The translations under genes and the position numbers were made by a program. The notes beneath the pieces are model-generated. The model was not told the origin of the DNA, made no database searches, and saw nothing but the letters and a program-made list of their open reading frames with translations. From Myxococcales bacterium (GTDB lineage: Bacteria; Myxococcota; Polyangia; Fen-1088), in contig PMCR01000342.1 of the NCBI GenBank assembly GCA_003155465.1, positions 1 through 12,104 on the forward strand: a stretch of DNA of 12,104 nt. The letters run 5' to 3'. Below are positions 1 to 6,337 of the stretch, in pieces (the stretch's first letter is position 1; every line of letters begins with the position of its first letter).

Positions 1-584
1 CCAAACATGCGCCAGCCGACATAGACGCCGCTGCCGACCGCTACCGCCACCACGCCGCGATCCAGGTTCTCCATTTGGTAGTGCCCGGTCGGGCCTCCAT
101 CGGTTGCCGTGCCGCCGCCGGAGCCGGGTGCGCCGCCGGTGGTGGTGCCGCCGTCCGTGTTCGTCACACCGCCTGTTCCGGTGCTGCCGCCTGTTCCGGT
201 GCTGCCGCCGGAGTTGGTTGCACCACCTGTGTTCATCGCATTGCCGGTCCCGGTTGCGCCGCCGGTTGCGCCGTCGGCACTGGCGACGCCCCCGGAGTTG
301 TTGATGCCACCCGAAGCGACAACGCCGCCTGAGCCGGTGCTGCCGCCGTAGCTGGCGGTGTCGCCAGCTACGGTCGCCCCGCCTGATGCCGCGCCGCCGT
401 TTCCCGTTCCGCCGGTTACGCCGGTTCCAGCATCAGAGTGCGAGCTTCCCTCTGTTGTTGTGGAACCCTTTCGCCCAAGACCGGACGAATTGCACGCAGG
501 GAGCAGCATTGCCGCGCTGAGGAAGTACAGGATTGGCGCAAGACTTCGAACCGCTCGACGCAGCCTTGGTTGCTCTAGTTGCAT
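1..584 (-). CDS. PL11-type rhamnogalacturonan lyase, lipoprotein with long Gly-rich linker (3' end outside window)
   Basis: The reading frame is open from an ATG at 582-584 to the left edge, giving 194 visible residues. The start has a purine-rich GGGAAGAA just upstream, and an in-frame stop lies at 615-617. Residues 1-31 form a signal peptide with basic residues, a hydrophobic stretch and a lipobox-like LPAC (Cys31), so the protein is probably lipid-anchored. Residues about 32-165 are low-complexity Gly/Thr/Ser/Ala/Asn. From residue 168 the sequence is globular, with QMENLDRGVVAV followed by GVYVGWRMFG, which matches the conserved start of PL11 rhamnogalacturonan lyases such as YesW. Known members cut the backbone of pectic rhamnogalacturonan I by beta-elimination, using a calcium-binding beta-propeller. 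The catalytic residues lie beyond the window. The family call rests on about 27 residues that I recognise by memory. An outer-surface location is inferred. Confidence 0.8.
   Translation of the reverse strand, partial: MQLEQPRLRRAVRSLAPILYFLSAAMLLPACNSSGLGRKGSTTTEGSSHSDAGTGVTGGTGNGGAASGGATVAGDTASYGGSTGSGGVVASGGINNSGGVASADGATGGATGTGNAMNTGGATNSGGSTGTGGSTGTGGVTNTDGGTTTGGAPGSGGGTATDGGPTGHYQMENLDRGVVAVAVGSGVYVGWRMF
171..206. repeat. Perfect 18-bp tandem duplication in the Gly-rich linker
   Basis: The 18-mer gcctgttccggtgctgcc occurs twice back to back (171-188 and 189-206). A degenerate third copy with two mismatches begins at 327. On the minus strand it encodes repeated Gly-Gly-Ser-Thr-Gly-Thr units of the lyase linker, and the reading frame is kept. 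It looks like replication slippage lengthening the tether. Confidence 0.85.
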
Positions 585-775
585 GTTTCTTCCCGCCTGT
601 AGCCGAATCCATGATCACAGTCTTCGTAATGCAGTGGCTTGACCTCTCCGCACGGCTCATCCGTCTTCTCTGCCCAGGGTCGTTCGGCCTGACGCGAGTT
701 GGACGAAACGCTTACAGGGTTCCCATCCGATAAACCAGCCCGCCACGCCCCACACTGGCGTAGAATGAGACACAC

Positions 776-1369
776 ATGGCGAAGGACGCCGCGAGAGACA
801 ACTTGGCCCCAGGCATGCTGCTGGCGGCGCCTTCCCTTCACGATCCCAATTTTGAACACAGTGTCGTGCTGCTGGGCCGCTCAGGCGGTGATGGCGCGCT
901 GGGCTGGGTGATCAACGGCCGTGAGCTGATGTCGGTGCGCGAGCTCCTGACATCGTCCGAGGTATTGCCGCAGGGGCACACGATTCCGGATACCGCCTCG
1001 TTCGCTTCGCCTGTCCGCTTGGGTGGGCCAGTGGCGCCAGCAGCTGGATGGCTAGTCTACCGGCGCAGATCGGAACCACTGTCCGGGGAGATGGCGGTTG
1101 GACCCGAGATCGGGGTCACCGGCGAGCTGGCGGCCTTCGCCGCGTTGGTTCGCGGCGAAGGTCCGGCGGTCTTCAAGCTTCTTCTTGGCTGCGCCGGCTG
1201 GGCGCCCGGCCAGCTTGAGGGCGAGATCAGTGCGGGCGGTTGGCTGCCCACGTCGGTCCGTCCCAATCTGGTGCTCGACGCACCCGCGGCCACAGCCTGG
1301 GACGAGGCGTACCATGAAACCGTGGGCGCCGATCCCGCGGCGTTCAGCAGCCAGCGCGGCAAGGCCTGA
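776..1369 (+). CDS. yqgE: YqgE/AlgH family protein (UPF0301)
   Basis: This is a 197-residue protein, close to the usual family length of about 185-200. Family hallmarks appear in order: LAPGMLLAAPSLHDPNFEHS at residues about 10-29, then SVVLL, GWVINGRE, the GGPV motif, the VGPEIGVTGELA segment, and KLLLGCAGWAPGQLEGEI before a GGWL motif. The family is a single alpha/beta domain, probably cytoplasmic. AlgH was named as a regulator in Pseudomonas, but its biochemical role is unsettled. The ATG at 776 is the first start placing the LAPG motif near the N-terminus; only a weak purine-rich stretch precedes it. It leads a codirectional run with argD 44 nt downstream, so co-transcription is plausible. 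The 191-bp gap upstream separates it from the divergent lyase gene. Confidence 0.92.
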   Translation: MAKDAARDNLAPGMLLAAPSLHDPNFEHSVVLLGRSGGDGALGWVINGRELMSVRELLTSSEVLPQGHTIPDTASFASPVRLGGPVAPAAGWLVYRRRSEPLSGEMAVGPEIGVTGELAAFAALVRGEGPAVFKLLLGCAGWAPGQLEGEISAGGWLPTSVRPNLVLDAPAATAWDEAYHETVGADPAAFSSQRGKA

Positions 1370-1413
1370 CGGAATCTGCGAATCCGGCCGACATTTGCTA
1401 TGGTGGCGGTTCC

Positions 1414-2613
1414 ATGTCCCTGAGCGAAGAACTGCTGACCGCGGGCCGAAAGCTTCTCATCAACAACTACAACCGGGCTCCTGTAGTGATGAGCCGCGGG
1501 GAAGGCTGCGTCCTGTGGGACGTGGATGGTCGCCGTTTTCTGGACATGACCGCCGGGATTGCGGTTTGCGTGTTGGGCCACGGCCACGCCGGCCTGTCCC
1601 AGGCTCTTGCGCTGCAGGCCACGCGTCTGCATCACACCTCGAATCTCTACTTCATCGAGGCCCAGATCCGGCTGGCCGAAGCGCTGGCGCGGCGAGCGTT
1701 TGCCGGCAAGGCGTTCTTCTGCAACTCCGGCACCGAAGCCAATGAGGCGGCGCTCAAGCTGGCGCGGCGCTACCAGATCGTGGTGCGCAACCAGCCTAGG
1801 CGCGTCGAGCTGATCTCATTCGAGGGCAGCTTCCACGGCCGCACCATGGGCGCCTTGTCGGTCACCGGGCAGGCCAAGTACCGCGAAGGTTTTGGCCCCC
1901 TTCTCCCCGAGGTGCGCTTCATCCCCTTTGGCGACGCCGAGGCGGCGCGTAACACGATCAGCGAGCGCACCTGCGCGGTGATCGCCGAGCCCATCCAGGC
2001 CGAGGGCGGTATCAACCTTCCGCCGCCAGGCTATTTGCAGGAACTGCGCCGTTTGTGCAGCGAGCGGGGCGTACTGCTCATTTTCGACGAGGTGCAGACC
2101 GGGGTGGGCCGCACAGGAACCTTCTACGCCTTTGAGCGCGAGGCCATGGTGCCGGACATCGTCACCCTGGCCAAGGGCTTGGCCGGCGGCGTGCCTATGG
2201 CCGCCATGCTGGCCAACGAGACGGTCGCCGAGGCATTTTCGCCCGGCACGCACGCGGCCACCTTCGGCGGCAACCCGCTGGCCTCGGCCGCGGCTCTCTA
2301 CGTCCAGCAGATCATGGACGAGCAGAACTTGCTCGGCCGCTGCCAGGAGGCCGGAGCCTACCTGGGTTCGGCGCTCGCGCGATTGGCTGAGCGGCGGCGG
2401 CCCAAGACACGCTGTGCGCGGGGCCGGGGCCTTCTGCAGGGTCTGGTCATGGAGGGCGACGCGGCCGCCGTGGTGGTCAAGGCGCGGGAGCACGGTCTGC
2501 TGGTGTCGGTGGCGGGCGGCAACGTCGTGCGTTTTGCTCCGCCGCTGGTGGTGGGTCGGGCTGAGATCGACGAGGCGTTGTCGATTCTAGATGCGGTATT
2601 GTCCGAGGTGTGA
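1414..2613 (+). CDS. argD: Acetylornithine aminotransferase (class III, PLP-dependent)
   Basis: ArgD transfers an amino group from glutamate to N-acetylglutamate semialdehyde, giving N-acetylornithine in cytoplasmic arginine synthesis; many members also serve the succinyldiaminopimelate step of lysine synthesis. The 399 residues match family length. Visible fold-type I class III motifs are NSGTEAN at 104-110 (phosphate binding), FEGSFHGRTMGALSVTG, AVIAEPIQAEGG, and LIFDEVQTGVGRTG with Asp225, which pairs with the PLP ring nitrogen. Lys254 in TLAKGLAGG is the Schiff-base lysine, followed by ATFGGNPLASAAA. No key residue is missing. The ATG at 1414 gives the normal N-terminus, although the upstream ribosome site is poor. 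Only 3 nt separate its stop from argF, indicating a shared transcript. A related omega-aminotransferase is the alternative, but the argF neighbour favours ArgD. Confidence 0.95.
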   Translation: MSLSEELLTAGRKLLINNYNRAPVVMSRGEGCVLWDVDGRRFLDMTAGIAVCVLGHGHAGLSQALALQATRLHHTSNLYFIEAQIRLAEALARRAFAGKAFFCNSGTEANEAALKLARRYQIVVRNQPRRVELISFEGSFHGRTMGALSVTGQAKYREGFGPLLPEVRFIPFGDAEAARNTISERTCAVIAEPIQAEGGINLPPPGYLQELRRLCSERGVLLIFDEVQTGVGRTGTFYAFEREAMVPDIVTLAKGLAGGVPMAAMLANETVAEAFSPGTHAATFGGNPLASAAALYVQQIMDEQNLLGRCQEAGAYLGSALARLAERRRPKTRCARGRGLLQGLVMEGDAAAVVVKAREHGLLVSVAGGNVVRFAPPLVVGRAEIDEALSILDAVLSEV

Positions 2614-2616
2614 CTC

Positions 2617-3582
2617 ATGGGCAACAAGCGCGATTTTCTCAGTCTATGGGACGTCAACGAGACCGAGTTTGCGGCGCTGATTCGACGCGCCGAGGAACTA
2701 CGCTTTCTGCGCCAGGTGCGCACGCCTCACGCCACCCGGCCCGGTCGCGTGCTGGCGCTCATCTTCGAGAAGGCATCCACGCGGACCCGTGTCAGTTTCG
2801 AGGTGGCCATCTGGGAGCTGGGCGGCCACGCGGTGGTATTGGGCCGCAACGATTCCCAGCTCGGCCGGGGCGAGCCCATCAAGGACACCGCGCGCGTGAT
2901 GTCGCGCTACTGCCACGGGATCATGGTACGCACCTTCGGCCACGAACGAGTGAAGGAGCTGGCGGACTATGCAAGCGTACCTGTGATCAACGGGCTGACG
3001 GATCTGCTGCATCCCTGCCAGGTGCTGGCGGACTTGCAGACCGTGTACGCGCATTTTGCAGAGCACGGGACGAGGACTCCCGCGGGATCAGTGCCGGACG
3101 TGGTGCAGGTGCTGCGCAGTCTGCGCTACGCCTGGGTGGGTGACGGCAACAACATGGCCAATACTTGGATCGAGGCTTCCGGTCTGCTCGGTCTCGACTT
3201 GATGTTGGCCTGCCCCGACGGCTACCAGCCCAACCCCGAGGTGCTCGAGACGGCTCGGCGCAAGGGGCACGGGCGTGTCCAGGTGATCCGCGATCCGCGC
3301 GAGGCGGTAGCTGGACGCCACGTCATATCCACCGACGTGTTCGCTTCCATGGGCAAGGAAGAAGAGGTGGAGGCGCGCCGGCGTGCGTTTGTCGGCTACG
3401 GCGTGGACTGCGCCCTGATGGCCGGAGCCGACAGCGGCGCGATCTTCCTGCACTGCCTGCCAGCTCACCGCGGGGAAGAGGTTTCCGACGAGGTGATCGA
3501 AGGCCCAGCCAGTCGGGTTTGGCAGGAAGCCGAGAACCGCCTGCATTCGCAAAAAGCATTGTTGGAATGGCTGCTCACCTAG
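2617..3582 (+). CDS. argF: Ornithine carbamoyltransferase
   Basis: ArgF makes citrulline from ornithine and carbamoyl phosphate, the sixth step of arginine synthesis, in the cytoplasm. The 321 residues fit the family. Carbamoyl-phosphate motifs are STRTR at 54-58 and HPCQ at 132-135. The ornithine-side motifs are DGNN at 176-179, the SMG loop in DVFASMG at 240-246, and HCLP at 279-282 with catalytic Cys280. The SMG motif argues for ornithine rather than aspartate or N-acetylornithine as acceptor. One oddity is a stretch between YAHF and YAWVGDGNN (about residues 148-172) that seems 12-15 residues longer than in common OTCases. The start lies 3 nt after the argD stop and a J-domain gene begins about 7 nt after its stop, so it is probably translated from a polycistronic message. 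No argB, argC, argG or argH is in the window. Confidence 0.96.
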   Translation: MGNKRDFLSLWDVNETEFAALIRRAEELRFLRQVRTPHATRPGRVLALIFEKASTRTRVSFEVAIWELGGHAVVLGRNDSQLGRGEPIKDTARVMSRYCHGIMVRTFGHERVKELADYASVPVINGLTDLLHPCQVLADLQTVYAHFAEHGTRTPAGSVPDVVQVLRSLRYAWVGDGNNMANTWIEASGLLGLDLMLACPDGYQPNPEVLETARRKGHGRVQVIRDPREAVAGRHVISTDVFASMGKEEEVEARRRAFVGYGVDCALMAGADSGAIFLHCLPAHRGEEVSDEVIEGPASRVWQEAENRLHSQKALLEWLLT

Positions 3583-3589
3583 CCAGAGC

Positions 3590-4444
3590 GTGTCGGGTAA
3601 TTCCGGGCCGACCTGCGCTTGGAACTTCCCGACCAGCCGCAGCTTGCCCCAGGCACACGTGACATCACACGACGAGATACCCGGACTGGGACCCAGGACG
3701 GATCGGCCACGTCTCAACACCGCCATCGACTTGGCGAACCAGAAGCTATCGCCGACCGAGGGTTTTGTCCTGTCGCGGGTGGACGGCCGGATAAGCTACG
3801 ACGAGATCTGTATGGTGTCGGGTCTCGGCCGTGACGAGACGCTGCGGATTCTTCGCGGTCTCAAACAGGCTCGGCTTATCCTGGGGCCGGGGGAAGTGGC
3901 GCTGGGGTCGTCGCGCACCAGGCATTTGCCGGCCGTCGAGGCAGCCGCGTGGGCTGCGGACCCGACGCCGGCCCGGGCGGCCGGGACCGCGCCTCGGCGG
4001 TCATCGGCGGCGGCAAGGCCCGCGGCAGCAGGCGCAGTGTCGGCGGACGAGCCGCGGGTCCGGGCAGCCGAACCCGCGCCTGCGCGGGTAGCGGAAAGGG
4101 ACCGTCGGACCCCGATTGGCCCGCTCGAACGCCTCGACGATGGGTCGGAGGTGATGCCTAGCGACGTGGTGGACTGGCCGGATGCACCTTCGGAGCTGAA
4201 GGCGCGTATTGTCCGGCTGCACCGCCGGCTTCGGTATCTCTCGGCGTGGGACCTGCTGGGCGTGGGAAAAGACGCGGACGCCACAACGGTCAGACGCGCG
4301 TTCGGCGCAGCTTCGAAGGAATTGCACCCAGACCGCTACTTCGGCAAGAACCTCGGCAGCTTCAAGGCCAAACTGGCCGCCATTTTTGCCCGCCTGACTG
4401 AAGCCGTGCAGGAGATCGAGCGAAGCCGCAAAGGCGAGAAGTAG
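3590..4444 (+). CDS. J-domain protein with N-terminal helical (winged-helix-like) module
   Basis: There are 284 residues from a GTG at 3590. Another GTG at 3659 (262 residues, MTSHDEIPGLG) is an equally plausible start; neither has a good ribosome site. Residues about 53-97 form a small helical unit, SPTEGFVLSRVDGR through RILRGLKQARLI. I recognise it as resembling the helical module accompanying DUF4388-type domains in Myxococcota. Residues about 110-178 are an Ala/Arg/Pro-rich linker. Residues about 216-276 form a J domain, YLSAWDLLGVGKDADATTVR with the diagnostic HPD at 246-248, followed by RYFGKNLG. The HPD of J proteins stimulates Hsp70 ATPase activity. There is no signal peptide or membrane segment, so it is presumably cytoplasmic. 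No dnaK, grpE or client is nearby. It sits 7 nt after argF (from the first GTG), so it may be co-transcribed, but a link to arginine synthesis is not evident. Confidence 0.8.
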   Translation: MSGNSGPTCAWNFPTSRSLPQAHVTSHDEIPGLGPRTDRPRLNTAIDLANQKLSPTEGFVLSRVDGRISYDEICMVSGLGRDETLRILRGLKQARLILGPGEVALGSSRTRHLPAVEAAAWAADPTPARAAGTAPRRSSAAARPAAAGAVSADEPRVRAAEPAPARVAERDRRTPIGPLERLDDGSEVMPSDVVDWPDAPSELKARIVRLHRRLRYLSAWDLLGVGKDADATTVRRAFGAASKELHPDRYFGKNLGSFKAKLAAIFARLTEAVQEIERSRKGEK

Positions 4445-4703
4445 CTGATATGTGTGGAACGAAGGGCATCAGAAAACCGAAGCGGGACATCAGAAAACTG
4501 ATGGCGATGGAGAATGGGACGGGAAAGCCCGGCCGCGACCTTCGTTGGTTTCCCCCTGCGGCCGCCCCCGAGGGAGACATGACCGCGATACGGGTGCCCT
4601 GGATTTCGCTTCGTTGAGGCTGCCGGCCGCAACTCCATGGCGTGTTTCCGCGCCGTTGGCGTGGTCGTGCGGAGAGGCACACTTCTTGCTCCACCATGGC
4701 GCC
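4445..4703. other. Intergenic region between J-domain and VWA genes
   Basis: These 259 bases are formally open in the frame of the downstream gene from an ATG at 4452. The implied 84 extra residues have no recognisable domain and would bury the signal peptide, so I read the region as noncoding. It holds the CATCAG repeat/hairpin at 4467-4503 and no convincing promoter. A purine-rich GGAGAGG lies at about 4671-4677, too far upstream to serve the ATG at 4704. Confidence 0.55.
4467..4503. promoter_or_regulatory. Repeated CATCAGAAAAC motif, second copy a perfect hairpin
   Basis: The 14-mer catcagaaaaccga (4467-4480) recurs with one change as catcagaaaactga (4488-4501), with starts 21 bp apart, two helical turns. 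The second copy is part of the perfect palindrome CATCAG-AAAA-CTGATG (4488-4503). It begins 23 bases after the J-domain gene stop codon. There is no U-tract, so it is a poor intrinsic terminator; a repressor operator is possible but unproven. Confidence 0.35.
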
Positions 4704-6200
4704 ATGACGAACTACAAACGGTTATGGGTTGTAGCATTATCCGTGTCTACTCTGGCGGCCAGCGCTTGCGGACAGAACAGTGCGGCGGTCAAGAACAGCG
4801 GCGATAGTTCCAGTGTGGCGACGTCCACCGGCACCGGATACAGCACCAGCACCGGGAGCGGGCGAGCCACAGGCCCCGGCTCTGAGACTGTGCCCAGCCC
4901 GTCGGCCGTACCCAGCTCGGGGGGTGGGGATAGCGCCCCAGTCGCATCGTTGGGCGGTGACGACGGCACGTCGAGTCCGGCCGCACCGTCGGCGCCAGCC
5001 GTGGCGCCAGTTGGGTCGGGATCGGCCGGCGTTGTCGAAAGCACGGGAACCGCATCGGCCACATCTACGTCGTCTGTCGTCTCCCAGCCGACCGCGGGCA
5101 AGATGACCGCCGGCACCTGGGACGACAACCTGAACTTCGACTTCTACACCAGCTACCTCAACAAGACCGTCGCCACCCAGATGCAGGGGTTGCCTAGCAT
5201 CGATCGCACCGCGCGCATGGTCATTCTGGTGAAGACCGCGGACGGACAACCCGTGGCCGGCGCCAAGGTCGTGGTGACCGACTCCACGGGCAACGCTTTC
5301 ACCATGACCACGGGCAGCGAGGGCCGCGTGCTGTATTTCCCGGGCTGGCTCGGCGCGGTCGCGGGCACATCCGTCACCATCACGGCCAGCGTGGCTGGCG
5401 ACGTTGCATCGCAGACCGCGGTGGCCTCGGCCAGCACAGTGGAACTGACGCTGACCCAGACCGCGCGCCCAGCCGTCCCGGCGCTGGACCTCGCGTTCGT
5501 CGTGGACACCACCGGCAGCATGGGCGACGAGCTCAGCTACCTGCAGACGGAGTTGGACAACATCGCGAATGGAATCGCCACCCGGTTCCCGGGCATCGAC
5601 CAGCGCTGGGGTTTGGTTGTCTACCGCGACGAGGGCGACGTATACGTCGTGCGTCGCTTCGACTTCACCCGCGATCTGGCTTCTTTCCGCCAAACCCTGG
5701 CTGCCCAGTCCTCGGACGGCGGCAACGACACGCCCGAGGCCGTGGATCAGGGCCTGGCTGCCGGCGACCAACTCGCGTGGCGGGGTGGCGCGGTGGCCCG
5801 GGTGGAGTTCTGGATCGCGGACGCGCCCCACCATGTCGGGCGCGAGTCCGCGGTGGTCTTGGCGCTATACGACGCCGTGGTCAGTGGCGTCCACATTTAC
5901 CCGGTGGCGGCCAGTGGCATCGACGATCTGGGCGAGTTCACCATGCGCACGGCGGCCGAGGTGACCGGAGGACGCTACCTGTTCCTGACCAACGATTCGG
6001 GCATCGGCAGCTCCCATGCCGAGCCCCATATCCCCTGCTACTACGTCACCACGCTGGAATCCGCCATGCGCCGGATGGTGGCCACCGAGCTGAGTGGCGA
6101 CTACGTGGCGCCCGACGCCTCCGAGATCATTCGCACCGGCGGCGATCCGCAGAGCCAGCTCTGCACCCTGTCCGACGGCGGCACGGTTGCCGCCTGGTGA
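4704..6200 (+). CDS. VWA-domain lipoprotein with carboxypeptidase-regulatory-like domain
   Basis: This is a 498-residue exported protein. Residues 1-22 form a signal peptide (MTNYKRLWVVALSVSTLAAS) ending in a weak lipobox with Cys22. Residues about 25-130 are a Ser/Thr/Gly/Pro-rich tether. Residues about 134-150 hold MTAGTWDDNLNFDFY, a segment I associate with secreted VWA proteins. Residues 172-252 look like a small beta domain (ADGQPVAGAKVVVTDSTGN, GSEGRVLYFPG), as in carboxypeptidase-regulatory or SdrD-B-type repeats. Residues 261-480 form a VWA domain whose metal site is DTTGSM (Asp268, Thr270, Ser272), Thr343 in GNDTPEAV and Asp373 in IADAPHH, so metal binding looks intact. VWA domains usually bind protein ligands or matrix through a divalent cation; the ligand here is unknown. 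I chose ATG 4704 over ATG 4452 because it starts exactly at the signal peptide, although no ribosome site is obvious. The next gene encodes another exported protein. Confidence 0.85.
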   Translation: MTNYKRLWVVALSVSTLAASACGQNSAAVKNSGDSSSVATSTGTGYSTSTGSGRATGPGSETVPSPSAVPSSGGGDSAPVASLGGDDGTSSPAAPSAPAVAPVGSGSAGVVESTGTASATSTSSVVSQPTAGKMTAGTWDDNLNFDFYTSYLNKTVATQMQGLPSIDRTARMVILVKTADGQPVAGAKVVVTDSTGNAFTMTTGSEGRVLYFPGWLGAVAGTSVTITASVAGDVASQTAVASASTVELTLTQTARPAVPALDLAFVVDTTGSMGDELSYLQTELDNIANGIATRFPGIDQRWGLVVYRDEGDVYVVRRFDFTRDLASFRQTLAAQSSDGGNDTPEAVDQGLAAGDQLAWRGGAVARVEFWIADAPHHVGRESAVVLALYDAVVSGVHIYPVAASGIDDLGEFTMRTAAEVTGGRYLFLTNDSGIGSSHAEPHIPCYYVTTLESAMRRMVATELSGDYVAPDASEIIRTGGDPQSQLCTLSDGGTVAAW

Positions 6201-6266
6201 GCTTCGCAGTGGCGTGCGCCGCAAGCCGACCTGGAGGAACCTGCGAATCTTCGCTCTGGGCTTACC

Positions 6267-6302
6267 GTCACAGGTCCGTGACTCAGTGATATCGTATATA
6301 TT
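6267..6302. promoter_or_regulatory. Inverted repeat plus AT-rich patch, possible promoter/operator
   Basis: GTCAC (6267-6271) and GTGAC (6278-6282) form an inverted repeat around 6 bases. An AT-rich stretch follows, with TATATT at 6297-6302, resembling a -10 box and standing out in GC-rich DNA. No good -35 hexamer lies at the right distance. The position, about 35 bp before the C25 gene start, fits an independent promoter. Confidence 0.3.
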
Positions 6303-6337
6303 CAGAGCATCATGCCGACGCGTGCGAGAGGTTCATC

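Noticed and set aside
75..358. Plus-strand ORFs of Pro/Val- or Ala/Cys-rich low complexity across the first 350 bases
   Set aside because: They are antisense readings of the Gly-rich linker; the minus-strand frame has a signal peptide, a ribosome site and a PL11 domain start.
533..775. Small ORFs on both strands in the divergent gap around 585-775
   Set aside because: No recognisable protein features; the region is a divergent intergenic spacer. A TAGAAT at 761-766 resembles a -10 box but has no -35 and is too close to the ATG at 776.
1057..1635. 192-residue minus-strand ORF opposite yqgE and argD
   Set aside because: It crosses two well-supported genes and its product has no family features; GC-rich DNA gives such shadows.
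3583..3660. Intrinsic terminator after argF
   Set aside because: Only a 5-bp GTCGG/CCGAC pairing without a T-run is visible, and the next gene may start only 7 nt after the argF stop.
4452..4703. N-terminal extension of the VWA protein to an ATG at 4452
   Set aside because: The extra 84 residues show no domain and would place the signal peptide internally; the region also contains a regulatory-looking hairpin.
4737..5834. 365-residue minus-strand ORF opposite the VWA gene
   Set aside because: Its residues are rich in Gly, Arg and His as expected for an antisense frame; the plus strand has an intact VWA metal site.
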